This document shows positions 1 through 11,904 of a stretch of 64,000 bases of DNA, piece by piece (the stretch's first letter is position 1; every line of letters begins with the position of its first letter). A program made the translations under genes and the position numbers. The stretch lies in assembly GCF_028858725.1 (NCBI RefSeq), contig NC_084763.1, forward strand, positions 6,386,001 to 6,450,000, read 5' to 3'. This DNA is from Colius striatus (Eukaryota; Chordata; Aves; Coliiformes; Coliidae). The notes beneath the pieces were generated by a model. It saw nothing but the letters and a program-made list of their open reading frames with translations. It had not been told where the DNA came from and searched no databases.

Positions 1-3000
1 TACCTAAAGCGAGCCAGGCTTGGGAGCTGGCCCATCACATCACATTTCTTCTCTCCTGGGCCACTCAGCCTAATGGCTGCTATCTGTTGGTATTTTCAGT
101 TTTGGGGATGAGTAAAAGCCCATGACCAAGAACACAGTTGTTGGAGAAACTTCCTGAGTCCACAGATTATGACCTAACTGAGGATCCCTGGTGAGACACT
201 CAAATTGGTGCTGCTGTGGACACAATTCAGTGTATTAATCCTCAAGTATTTTCTTGTTCCCACCTCACATCCACATTTGGACTTTCACATTGCATCCCTT
301 CAGACAAAGGAAAAAAAGGCACACACAGACAAGGCTCATCTGTTAAAAGCAAACATCTTAAATCCACAAAAATCTGCAACTGAGAAAAGATTAAGTGTAT
401 TTTCTGGTGGAAAATGGAAGGTAGCAGCACCAGAACTTACACAAAATAAACAAGTAACTTAATATACACACATTATTTTCTACAGAGCAAAAAGTAAGTG
501 CCCCATAATAATAGCATAAGGCAAGTAAAAAAAGAAAAGGTACAATTGAATACTCATGCACAGTATTTGTGGTCATAAAAGGAGATGTCTCGATCGAGTG
601 AGCAAGCAGCCATTCCGAATGGAAATAATCCATCTTCCACCAACTTTCAGAGAAGCACAAAGGGGTCAGTTATTTGTATCCTGTCAGAACAGCAGAAAGA
701 CCTTGCTAACTGCTGCTGGCAGGGGTTTTTTTCCACTTCATTAGAAGAAACAGTTTTACATGTTAAGACTGATGCGTGACTCAAATCAGTTAGTTGCCAA
801 GAAAGTTACCTGGGGGGGTAGAGCAAGAGCCAACCTGGCATTACCTGTAAGTTCACTTCTTATAACAAGGACACTTTAAAGAAACCCCAAAACACATTTG
901 CAGATTTTACCATAAGAAGGTACTTGAAACCTTTATGTTTCACAGGTATTGTAAAAGTCTGATTAACATCATTACTGGTGCTTCAAGGAATTGTGGTTTT
1001 AGTTGGAAAGCACATTTCAAAGGTCAGATGCACAACACTTCTTTCACACTCCCACATCCCAGCTATCACACCAAATACTTCTTCCTGTAAGTTTTTCACT
1101 TCTAAGTTAATCAATGTCTCATGTGGTATCATCTACACCACACGTGAAGTCGCATCTGAAGGAAGCCCACGAGCTCCTCTGAAGACACTGTGACCAGTCA
1201 CCTTTCACAGAATGGTAGGAGTTGGAAGGGAGATCATCAAGTCCAACCTCCCTGCCAAAGCAGGTCCCACCTAGATCAAGTCACACAGGAACACATCCAA
1301 GCAGGTTTTGAAGACCTCCAGAGAAGGAGCCTCCACACTCTCCCTTTGACTTATACATTCCTCCAGGACAGCAGGAACACCACCATAGTGCTGTACCTGC
1401 TGGGAAAGCGTGGAGGGAGGAGGCAAGAGAAGAAAGGACCTCATCAAGGATGACAAGAGACAGCTTTAGAGATAGCCACACCACCTCCAGCCATCCCACT
1501 AGAGCATCACCAGTCCCAAAGAAGAGGCAGGCGTGCCTCATACTCACCTCATGCGTGGTTCTGCACACCCAGCCTAAACCTGGCCTTGCTGAAACTTGCA
1601 GCAGTGCCAGGGCAAGGGGAACTCCTTAAAGATTACAAACTACATAGGAGTGTGGGGAAAAAAACCCTTAATCTGAATTATCTCAGGTTTTCGGGACAAA
1701 CCCTTTCTCTGAAAGATGTTCCAACTACAGTTTTCGTTGTGCAGTTTAAAAAGCAGCTCCCACTGTGATGATGGATACACCAGGCACACGAGGTCTGCCA
1801 ACAAACCCGGGAAGGTACCATTCCTCTCTCCGTTTCCACTCACACCCATTGCAACCTTGAGCCTGCCAACCTATGCCAGGAGACTGAGCCACCTCTTTTT
1901 TGAGAGGCTGAGAGTCCACAAAAGGAGAAAGGCACTAAGTTAGAGAACGTGACAGGCTGATAGAGGACCTGGTGCATGGGAGCAGTGGTCCTTGTGCAGG
2001 AGAGGGACAGGGGGGCAGAAACATACAGTTGGAAAGGAAGGGGTTGAAGGAGGGAGGAAGAGGGACTACCACTGCTGACAGCAAACCCCTGGGTCTACCA
2101 GTGCTGTTTTGTAAAGCAAATTTAGTCAAGCTGCACAGAGTAACTTCACAGTTTATCTAAGGGCAAGGTCAGTGCTTGGGAAGATCTCTATTGCCAGTTC
2201 CTGTAGATGAAACTAAGGAAACCCACAGACCACACAGACATCTTGTTTGTAGTGAAGGTTTGCACAGCAAGAATAGTTTGCCTGACTCACCATCTTCCTT
2301 CCATTTCCTGCACCTTCCCATCTGATTTGGTTTTGCCACCTTTCCAACAAGAGCTATTACAGTCACAGGCAAAGAAGGCTCACTCAGCTCTCAAGGGACA
2401 CAGCCTGCACCCACCAACACCACCCAAGCAAACTAATGGTCTGGGCTCAACCTTACCTAAGGCAGGTACAAACTTTTTAATTGAATGCCAATGGGAACGT
2501 GTGAACTCAAAAAGAGTTGCACTGTGCATCAAAAGCAAGCCCATGAGGTTTAGTGTGAGGCACCAAGAAGATGTAGGCAGCAAGGGAATGAAAGGAACAC
2601 AGGGCTTTGATAACAGTTTGGCCAGAGGGTGAGATAATGAGTGAATGCTGCTGCATCTCCCAGTCAAAGTCTAGACCTACCTACTAAAAAAGATGCAACT
2701 GAGGAATTTCTTCATTTGCCAATTGAATAACACAAGATCTTCAAAAAGTCCATCTCCTCTCCTTCTAGCAATAACCCACCTAAGGCTTTAAAAGCTTGCT
2801 TTCTTTGAACACAGCACACAGTTAACAACGGTATAATAACCTTTTTTCCTTTGAAGAGGCTTCAAGGGGCAAGTAGCTGTCGTTCACTCAGAGGAAATAC
2901 TTTAAATGCAAATATTTAAAAGACTAAACAGCTTGAAACTTCAACCTCAGTAGTGTTGTTGAGGTTCACAGCAAACATTCAGACTGCTTAGTTTATAGCC

Positions 3001-4071
3001 ACAATGGCTGTAAACCACACTTCAGCATCACCTGCAGAGCTAAAGCTAAGAGAAAAGTGAAAAAGGCACAAATTCCACATCGGGCTCTTTAAGTATTCAT
3101 AGTTAACTCTGCGGTTAGTTTGTTAAGAGGACTCATACTTTAAGTCTCTTTCACGGGACTAAATAGCTGTCAACTAGACTGTTTAGATTTGAAGGTGGGC
3201 GTTTTTTGCAATGAAGCAGCTTTGGAAATTGAGGAAAACCCCCCACATTGCCTCTGTGTTTGTGACTGGAATTCTCTTGGGGTCACAGACAGGATTTAAG
3301 AAACTTATTCACCAGTTTTATACACGGGATTGCACCAAGCACATGGGAATTTCAAGAGACAGAGTTGATAGTGCACAGCAGCCTCCCATTAAACTATCTG
3401 ACCCAGCTGGGCGTACACACCACTCCGTTTCGCTGCACATACAGTTCACCCATTGCTCTACACAAACAGCACCTTTTTCTTTGCTTAAAAGCCTACGTGA
3501 CTGCACGGCCCGACGGGCAGCACGCCGCTGCGAGCTCCTGCTCCTCGCAGAGAACTCAGCCGCTTCTCCGGCACGCAAGAAAAGCACTTGGCAAAGTTTC
3601 TTGTGTAATCGATACTCCAGCAAGCAAGCGGAGATTGTCAAGCTCAGCCCATTCACCTTGTCTGCGTTAATTTCACCGGGAAAGAAACAGGCGTGTGCAA
3701 AGGCTGAGTGCTGAAAGGCGATCCCTCCATTCCAACGCGGCACAGCCGCCCCGGGAAGGCGCTCGGGAAGGAGCCGCAGCCCACCCCGGGGCGCAGCCGG
3801 CACCGCGCACAGACAGACCCGCCGGCGCCCGTCAGAGGGGCCGCCGCCAAGCACCGGACGGACGCTGCTGATGCGGCTCAGCCCCATTCCCCCGCCGCTT
3901 TTAAACGAGCGGCAGCACACGGCGATAAACGCGGAGTCACCGGTCTCTTGGCTCCGCTACGACCAAGTTAAAGCAAGGCAGAGCTCAGCCGCGCACCGGG
4001 ACGGGGGTGACGGGGAACCGCCCGGGGCGGGGGGGTGAGGGGAGGGAGCTGCCCCGCTGCCCCGTCCCTAC
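1..4071 (-). other. Putative first intron (5' part) of the CDCP1-like gene
   Basis: If the exon at 4072-4147 is real, the DNA to its left is intron 1 of a minus-strand gene. I looked on the minus strand for a CUB-like second coding exon and saw none, so the next exon should lie beyond the left edge. Apart from a CR1 fragment at 1206-1345 the stretch is unique sequence: AT-rich from 2700 to 3450 and then rising into a CpG island from about 3500. An octamer-type ATGCAAAT lies at 2906-2913, which may be chance. The intron assignment is inference and rests on the exon call. Confidence 0.45.
1206..1345 (-). mobile_element. CR1 LINE 3' fragment
   Basis: Read on the plus strand it begins with the reverse complement of the CR1 3' end (CACAGAATGGTAGGAGTTGG), followed by the usual order: AGATCATCAAGTCCAACCTC, then CCTGCCAAAGCAGGTCCCAC, then the stretch encoding the last ORF2 residues. 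Similarity stops after the 'CTCCACACTCTCCCTT' segment. It is a strongly 5'-truncated, inactive copy. Confidence 0.9.
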
Positions 4072-4147
4072 CTTCCCGCTGGAGGAGCTGCGCCGAGGCG
4101 GCCAGGAGCGTGGCGAGGAGCGCGGCCAGCGCCCGGCCCGCTGCCAT
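4072..4147 (-). CDS. CDCP1: Putative CDCP1 first coding exon (signal peptide), partial gene
   Basis: On the minus strand an ATG at 4147-4145 in good context (G at -3, G at +4) opens 25 codons plus one base. They read as a signal peptide: MAAGR, then the hydrophobic core ALAALLATLLAAS, then AQLLQRE. A consensus donor AAG|GTAGGG follows, with GT at 4071-4070, leaving phase 1. CDCP1 is a type I membrane glycoprotein with CUB-like extracellular domains that is phosphorylated by Src-family kinases, and its first exon encodes little more than the signal peptide. The identification rests on position: in human, CDCP1 lies next to TMEM158 on the same strand, in the order seen here. The signal peptide itself is not diagnostic, so any secreted or membrane protein gene would fit. 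The frame stays open upstream to 4519, but that is GC-rich leader sequence. The remaining exons lie beyond position 1. Confidence 0.5.
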
Positions 4148-4220
4148 CTCCCCGCGTGGGCCGGGCGCTGAGGCGGACGCGGCTCGGCCCGGCACGGCCG
4201 TCGCTTCCTGCTCCACCTCA

Positions 4221-4248
4221 CACCTGGCGGGGCGGGCGCGGGCAGGTG
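4221..4248. promoter_or_regulatory. Paired E2-box motifs flanking GC boxes upstream of the CDCP1-like ATG
   Basis: CACCTG (4221-4226) and CAGGTG (4243-4248) are inverted copies of the same E2-box, 16 bp apart, with GGGGCGGG-type Sp1 sites between them. They lie about 75-100 bp upstream of the putative CDCP1 start codon. Motifs of this kind are bound by SNAIL/ZEB repressors in epithelial promoters. Any binding here is inference. Confidence 0.35.
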
Positions 4249-4370
4249 AGGCCCTGCCTCTTCCGCACGGGCTCGCCTTAGTCCGGCTCGGCTCGGTCCC
4301 GCTCGGCCCGGCTCGGGGCGGCCCCGGGCGCTGCCTGCGCCCCGCCCCTGCTGGTGGGGGCCGGCGGGTT

Positions 4371-7300
4371 GCGAGCTGTAGGCAGCATGAGAGGTGCTGC
4401 GGTGTCATCGCTGCCCTTAGGCCCAGCTCCAGCGCTTTCCCCTGCCCGTTTCCGACATCATTAACCAAACCAAAGGGTTGGGAACTGCCGGTCAGTAGGG
4501 TCCCCTTGCAGCCTTGCATCGGCTGTTACCGATGTGGGGTACAGCAGCAGCTCTGAACAGCTCTGCTGTCTCATCTAGCTGGTGGGGACACCTTGTAGTG
4601 GCTCCTCCATACATAAAGGGGACTTAAAGAAAGATGGGGACAAGCTGTAGTAGGGCTGTAGCAACAGGACAAGGAGTAAGGGTTTTAAGCCAAAGGAGAA
4701 TAGATTCAGGCTACATATAAGGAAGAAGCTTTTTACAGTGAGGGTAGTGAAACACTGGCACAGGCTGCACAGAGAGGTGGTAGATGCCTCATCCCTGGAA
4801 ACATCCCAAATCAGGTTGGACAGGGCTCTGAGCAACCTGATCTAGTTGAAGATGTCCCAGCTCACTGCAGAGGGATTGAACCAGATGACCTTTACAGGTC
4901 CCTTCCAATCCAAAGTCTTCTATGACTTCATGTTTGGAAGTGCCACATTTCACACAAAAGTAGCTTCCTCCCTTGAACAGCACTTTGTGTCCTGTTTGTT
5001 AAATGTTTGGAGACTTTGCAATGGAAAACTGAACAGAAACCATCATGACATAGTCAGGAGGAGGTGTTTGCCCTTACTAACATCAGATAGTTCATCTTAT
5101 AGTAAGTAATTCCATACAGTTGCTGTGAAGCTTTTGTCTCTTTGGCTACATCAGTACAAAAAAAACACCCCAACCCCAGTGCATTTATCCTAGCCCACAA
5201 CAGCACCTGGCTGGTGCAGAAATGTGCATGAGAACACTGATGTTCAAAGGAGGAAAGTCAAAAATGTGTTCCAGATGTTTTACAGACTCAAGACCAAGCT
5301 TTAGAGAAGACTGAAAGCCCTTTGCTCTTTCTGATTTCAGCTGTCAGCAAGGATGCTCAACCTCTCCCAAGAGACTTTTACACCTCTTTTATAGATAAAT
5401 CCATTGTTCAATGGTCTCCTGCGTAGCACAGCTTTTTATTCATCTTAATGAAGAATGTGCAATTAAAAGAAAATGTGTTTGGCAAGAAAAAAAAAGAAGT
5501 CAGTCCCTAGAAATGTCTGGTTGTGTGACTGCAGAGAAGTGAACAGTTTTATAGATATATGGTGAGAAACAGAATGATTTCTTAAGGGGTTTCCTCAAAT
5601 GAATGTGGGTTCATGTCCATTATCATCCCTACCACGATTCTGTCGTTTGCAGTTCTGATGTGGGAATGCAGGACCAGAAATTGCCTGCTGTCTGACTGCT
5701 CTTAGGTTCTCCTCAGTCACCCCTCTGGTCGCCAGCGTTTCCAAATGAGCACATTATCACCTAATCCCCTTGGTAAGCTCTGTAAACATTAGCTAGCCAG
5801 GCTATCATCATCTCTGTGAGCAGCTAAGTTCGCTTCCCCTGGTCTGGAGATGATGAGCTGAGGGACAGAGTCTGTAGGACTTCCCCAGTGTGACAGGAGA
5901 GTGGAGTGAGTGCTCCTCTGTAGGGCTGAGTGGGTTGTGTAGCACCGGGCAGGCAGTTTATAAGCGTCATTTCCGAGGGGATTTGGACATCTCCTGTTCC
6001 ATAAACAGTGGAGACAGCTGGGTTAAGATGCTTAAAATATTTAGCATGGGAAAGCATGCAGAAATGACCTCTTGAAGTTAAAAAGCATTGACTGTCTGTA
6101 CACATAGCCGTGTGGAAAAAAGCACCAACATAAAATGAAGGTATTTTCCATCGACTCCATTAAGCCTTGTGCAGCTAATGCACTGCTTTGTAGTGGTAGC
6201 AGTCCTGCTTGCTGTAGGATCAGCTACAGTGAAGGAGTCAGCTCCCATCAATACCTTTTGTCTAGACACGCCAGGATGCTATAGCAGAGTCTTGGGGGTT
6301 GGCAGGGTTAAAGAGGTGTTCCATTTGTCTACCCCAAAACACCCCAACCCTCAGTGTACAGTACAAATGGAAGTGTACCACTGGCTGTGGTGATGCTCCA
6401 GCATCTAGGAGGTAAGAAGGCATGCACTGAAGGCAAATGCTGTTAAAGAGATACCTTGTTGAAATCAGACTTTCTTTTTCCTCTGTCTGCAAAGAGTGAG
6501 GATCAGAGGTGAAGAATTGTCACTCCAGTGACAGCAGTTGATTTGCTAAGCATGAAAAGGGCTTCATCTGGTTTGCTGTGACTTTAATGGAACCAACTTT
6601 CCTTTTAAAACTAGGAAAGAAGGAAAACTGGAGCGATAGTGAGACATCCCCTCCTATACTATTATTGTTCCATCTTCATTTTTCTTGTGCTTAAGACATC
6701 TCTGGTTTTCCTCTCTTTTTGGTTATGCTCACATATTGACAGCGACAAGAAGGATCCTGATTAGGTCCTAATGGGTTAAGTGTGAAATTGTTCATAAGCA
6801 GGCCTGCCATCTCAGGCAGGGGATGAGCAAGTGCTGCACACATCATTTGACATTTCTCCTCCTACTCTACAGTCATTTCCTCAGAAAAGACCAAGAGTCA
6901 TCTGGGTCAGACTTGGGGACCAACCTTATTGGAACAGCTTCATGTGGTATGCAAGTCTATGGATTGAAGCTCCCACAGACTGAGAAGTAATTGCTTCTGC
7001 AGTCAGAGTGTGCCCACACTCCATGAAAGCTGCATCAAAACCAGCTCATTTGGCTTGCACCTCTCATTAGCTTAATGCACGGTGCCCTGGTGTAGAAAAT
7101 CAGAGGGTTTCATCCTTGTTAAAATCATTTGTCGTGTTCTTCTGCAAGACTTGAAGTGTTTTGTAGCAGCCACTTTACATGGGCCACGTCTTCTTGCTCA
7201 GTGGTGAGCTTTACTGACCAGCTCACCACAGTAATGTCAACATACTCCTGAGGAAGAATTAGGATTAATATTGTTGGAAATATGAGCCTAGCAAGGGAAT

Positions 7301-10300
7301 CCAGGCAAGAGACAGAAATGAGATAAAATGAGAACAAAACCATGTATTTGCTGGCTAGTCACAAATCCTTCTGTTTATGGGAATCATAATCCTTTGCCTG
7401 GAAATGCCCTATAAATTACACAGAGCAAATTGCAAGAAAACAGTGAGAAGCTAAAAATGGCAGCACATGAATTCCAAACCACATTATTTCTGAGGAGCAA
7501 ATCTACTTCAGCTTCTTTGTCCCTGTGGCTAAATGAACACCTCAAAGACTGAGCCAGTGTTTTTCCCAGCAGTAGTTGTCAATAAGAGATTCCACTCCCT
7601 CCCTTTTTTCACCTGCAATTAAAACATTAAAGCAATAACTACACAGGCACATAGGCACAGACCCCCACAGTCAGCACAGGGAAAACTCTGCCGAGAAAAT
7701 AACCAATAACCTGACACTGAGACACACCTAAATGTGTTCTTTGTCCTTATGAAAGTTCACCTGAGTAATTTTTAGGTGGTTGGTTTCTACCACGCTCTGA
7801 CTCTCAACAGCAAAACAAGCTCAATGAATCCTGAAATGCTGGGGGGGTGTATTTAGTGCAGATGTCCATGAGGCAGGTGGTGTAAGAGCCCATGCAGCCT
7901 CAAAGAGAGTAATCAGGATGCAGTTCGTTGTGCTTGAAGCCCATCTGCTCTATGAGATAGCGTTTGCTTTTGCTGTGTATGAACCAAAGCAGCTTTCAGC
8001 CAGCTGTGTGTGACACTCCCCCAGCTGCCCGAAGAGCACTAGATGAGTACCCCACACTGGTGAGAAGTAGGGCCTTCACTGCAAGTTCTAGGTGAGTTTC
8101 CAAGTATTTCATCCCCTCTGATATTAGAAAGATCGGATCAAGCAGCTGCTGGATGACTCTATACAGTGGTTATGCCTAAAGACCATACATAGCATGGACA
8201 GCCTCACCCCAGGCACTGTGTCAAGCCTGAGAGCGAGCCTTGCTCCACAGAACTTGCAAACACACATGCAAAACCTGGCAGGAGCCTGTGATGGAGAACA
8301 GGAGATGTTAGAGGGAGCAGGACCTGGGGATGTTGATGTCTGTTTGCACTGGCCAGGGGTGAGCACAGCTATGCTTTACTGGGATCTGACGTACCAGGGG
8401 AATCGCTGTGTGCTGGCTCCCCAATTCTGCTGCACTTGAGGTCAGCAATGACACACAACATCTGCTTCCCCATGCTGGAAGCTCAGCTCAGTATGCTAAC
8501 AAGTAGAATATCTCTTGCAAGACTACAGAAACACTCCATTTTTCAACCCTAGCAAATTCAAGGCATTCTTTGTTTCTATCTGAAGCTTATTACTGCAACA
8601 TAGTGATGTGCTAATTCCTGACTGAGGTTGGCACGGAGATACATAACAGCACATTTACTCTTTAAGCTGGTTTTACTCACCATGCTTCATAAAAGTGACC
8701 TGTTTCCCTTGTGCAGTAGTTGCATCATGCTAGCAGGTTAATTAAGGCCAAGCAGGTTAATATTAAGACCAAAGATCTTTCTACGTTCCCTTGTCTCTGC
8801 TCAAGAGAAGCAAAGTCACTGTTCTGTCTGCTTTGATCCTGGTAGGAATACCCAGCTATAGTAATACAGCACATCTGTCATGGCACCCATGCTCTCTGCT
8901 GTTTGTGTGCAGGAGAAGGAGCTGGAGTCTCATGATTGCTTCAACAGATGGTATTTTTATTGCCTGATGGGCATACAGCCCCACACACGGTCTTCACATA
9001 TTTGGGAAGATGTGAGCTGTATGAGCACTTTTCCATTGCTCTGATATCTGCTTAAAGCAATTTCTCTACTAAATAAATTGTACTGAAGTGATTCCACAGG
9101 GTGAGTCTGCCCCAGCATCCCTGGCCAGGTCTGGTGGGTCACTTCTTGGGGGAAGCAAGTGACTCAAGAGGAGCAAGGAAGGGAGTGAACATAAATGCCA
9201 AGATGCCTCAGCATCAGGGCCCTTCAGATAAGTGTAGGTATGTACTTAGACAATTTTGTAATCAGCACGATCGGTGTCATATTGACACTGGCTCTGGTCT
9301 ACTCAACCCTCTGGACACAGGATCGAGTCCATCTCTGCAGGACAGACCAGAATTTCCCACAATAAAACAGGTTGATTTGGATGTGCTAAAATTTCATTGC
9401 TTTCAAGTTAGGCTCTTGCTTAAAGCTGTTCTCGAAATAAGAGTTCCCTGAGTTGAAGTGTATCTGTGCTGCAGACATCTGTTTGCTGTGTTTAGGAGGT
9501 ACTCTATTAGTTTAACAAGGATGCATATGATGCTAAATAAGCAATACAGCTCTGCATGATCTGTCACACACTGTACATTATTGATCATAAAAAACCAGAG
9601 GAAAGAATTAGGCCCAGCTATGATAATGACTCATGGAATATGCTGGAGTCAACAAATCAGTCTTCTACGGAAAGAAGTCATGCAGCACATAATTTTGGTC
9701 AGAAGCTTAATTATTTCCAAGTTATTCATGGTGGTTAGATGAATTGTTGGAAGCACAAGGACTGCTTAGAGCACTTGGATACAGATTCTGATTAGTTTTA
9801 GAATCTGAGTGGGATGCAGTGATGCTTGAATGCAGGGCTTCGAGCCAAGGCTTGTTACCTGAAAATACACCCACCAGGCACCCCAATAGCTTAAAGAAAG
9901 TTCTCTCTTGCCAAAATATTTTCAATGTTCTCGCTGATATGTCTGATTCAACTTGGCAGGTGCACTGCACAGGGAGTGCAGAAACTTTCCTTGCAGCTTG
10001 TTTAACAATTTTATGGCCCAAAACAAACAGCCTCCAAGCTGACTGGTTGCCCTTCAGTCAATTGATTAGCATGGGGGCTTTTTTTTCCCCTCATCATAGC
10101 AGTGAGGAGAAAATTATTACACAATCAGGCTTCCTTAAAGGCTGCAAGGTCTTACCCTGAGATCTTTTGCCCTTTGCTTGTGACTTCACAGGCAGGGCTG
10201 GATGGAGCAGCAAAGCAGAGAGGGGATGTGAAAAGCTGTGCCCTGAGCAAAGGAGGAGGTGGGTCACAGACTGCGTGGTAACTCTGCCCCTGGCTGAGCT

Positions 10301-11379
10301 GCTCATTCAAATAAGGGTTACTCATTCAAGTAAAGAAGATGAGCAGGATTTATCCCTGAGCATGCTTCAGTAAACAGATAGCCTGCAATTTTCCTGTGAA
10401 ACTGGGTGTGAATAATGTGATGCTGTTACAGTAACATGGGAGAGAAATTGCTGCCCCCTGTACATTTGATTTGTCTTTGGTTTGAAGTTGTTGTTTTCTT
10501 CTTGCTCCCTTTTGAAAAGGAGTTTACCCTGGAAAAGAAATAGAAGTAAGACTTCACGAGGGGCTGCCGGCTCCCTTTCTGCTTTGTGCTATGCAAAATG
10601 CAAGGGGAAAAACAACCAGTATTAGCAAGCTAGAGTGGCTGTTTGGCTGGTTTGTACCCATCCACTCCCAAATGCTGGTCAGGGGTGGTTCAGCATAAAA
10701 TATATTACCTTAACTGCATGAGACATTGTGGCCTGGAAGGAGTAACCTGCTTGTGTAGGAGGAGAGTACTTGTCATATATCACACAGACAGGCAAAGGAG
10801 ACAGCAGAGAGAGTCTCAAGTCCTGGGCATTTCTGAGCCTCTGGGAAGAAACCCAATTTTTTGACAGGGAGAAGTAATATTCCATCATCTTTATCTGTCG
10901 CTAAGTGAAACCAAAACAAACTGACTTAACAGCAGGAACATTCCTCGACACTTAAGGGTTGGCTGTTTATTGCATATTATAGGTATCTCTGTCAGTTTGT
11001 GCAGGCATCTCTGGTACAGATGTTCAAGCTCTGAGAGCAGAAGAGATAAACAGTTTGTCTGGTAAACAACTTGTAGAGTATCACTGCTAAATCACATGGA
11101 TGCCTGTATGTATATTTAGCAGAGACAGACTGGCACATAAGGGATTCCATGGGGAGACCAGCGCTTCACCCTGGCTCTCACACTGGCATGTAACAGATCC
11201 TTTCTAAATGGGAGCCATTAGTGATGTGCCTGCACTATTCACTGTTCTGATAAAAACATAGCAAAGCTGGAAAGACCTTGAGACATCAAGTTTCCTCCTT
11301 AGGTGGCACACACAATCTAACATTTCCATGCCTTCACAAAGGTCTATGGCTTTGCTAGGAAAGTACATCAGGTCCTTCC
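4371..11379. other. Intergenic DNA with one CR1 fragment
   Basis: Beyond the CpG island this stretch holds the CR1 copy at 4612-4930 and otherwise unique, mostly AT-rich sequence. A short hairpin (CATCGG / CCGATG, 6-nt loop) lies at 4518-4535. Open frames here are short and show no domain, codon bias or convincing splice context. I see no RNA gene. Confidence 0.6.
4612..4930 (+). mobile_element. CR1 LINE 3' fragment
   Basis: Plus-strand CR1 order is clear: AGAAAGATGGGGACAAGCTG, 'GCAACAGGACAAGGAGTAAG', 'ACATATAAGGAAGAAGC', a 'CTGGCACAGGCTGCACAGAG' block, 'GATGACCTTTACAGGTCCC', and the degenerate tail CTTCTATGACT. It is 5'-truncated and diverged, with stops in all frames, so it looks like an older subfamily copy. 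Confidence 0.85.
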
Positions 11380-11904
11380 CCTCTACTCTGCCCTCATGAG
11401 ACTGCATCTGGAATATTACGTCCAGTTCTGGGCCTCTCTGTTCAGGAAGGACAGGGAGCTGTTGGAGAGAGCTCAGCACAGGGCCACAAAGATGATGGAG
11501 TGGAGCATCTCCCTTCTGATGAAAGGCTGACGGAGCTGGGGCTCTTCAGCTTGGAAGAGACTGAGGGGTGACCTCACTAATGTTTACAAATCCATAAAGG
11601 GTGGTGTGAGGAGGATGGAGCCAGGTTGTGCTCAGTGATGGCCAATGATAGGACAAGGGGCAACGGGTACAAACTGGAACACAAGAGATTTCAAAGAAAC
11701 ACAAGGAAAAACTTCTTCCCTGTTGAGGTGAGGGAGCACTGGAAGGGGCTGCCCTGATGGGCTGTGGAGTCTCCTTCTCTGGAGACATTCAAACCTCATT
11801 TGGACAAGTTCCAGTGTGACCTACTCTAGGTGGTCCTGCTCTGCCAGGGGGAGTTGAACTGGATGATCTTTTAAAGTCCCTTCCAACCCTTAAGATTCTG
11901 TGCT
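11380..11904 (+). mobile_element. CR1 LINE 3' fragment (ORF2 end plus 3' UTR)
   Basis: The copy starts in the ORF2 C-terminal region ('CTACTCTGCCCTCATGAGAC', 'GTCCAGTTCTGGGCCTC', 'GCTCAGCACAGGGCCACAAA'). It runs through the 'AGGACAAGGGGCAACGGGTA' block to the 3' end CCTTCCAACCCTTAAGATTC. Frameshifts and stops break the ORF2 remnant. It is the second-longest CR1 fragment in the window and is not active. Confidence 0.93.

Larger units (their letters stand above)
3500..4370. promoter_or_regulatory. CpG island / promoter region of the CDCP1-like gene
   Basis: CpG dinucleotides are dense here, especially from 3720 to 4350, against a CpG-poor background on both sides. The island covers the signal-peptide exon at 4072-4147 and about 200 bp upstream of its ATG on the minus strand. 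GC boxes (GGGGCGGG) lie near 4229-4236. A run of CGGCT-like pentamers lies at about 4279-4318. No TATA element is evident, as expected of a CpG-island promoter. The transcription start cannot be placed exactly. Confidence 0.7.

Noticed and set aside
3211..3714. 167-codon plus-strand ATG frame opposite the putative CDCP1 intron
   Set aside because: No recognisable domain. It runs from AT-rich DNA into a CpG island, overlaps an equally long minus-strand frame, and shows no promoter or splice context that supports a gene.
3318..3920. 200-codon minus-strand frame next to the signal-peptide exon
   Set aside because: Its composition follows the CpG island, it lies in the presumed intron after a good splice donor, and it shows no known motif.
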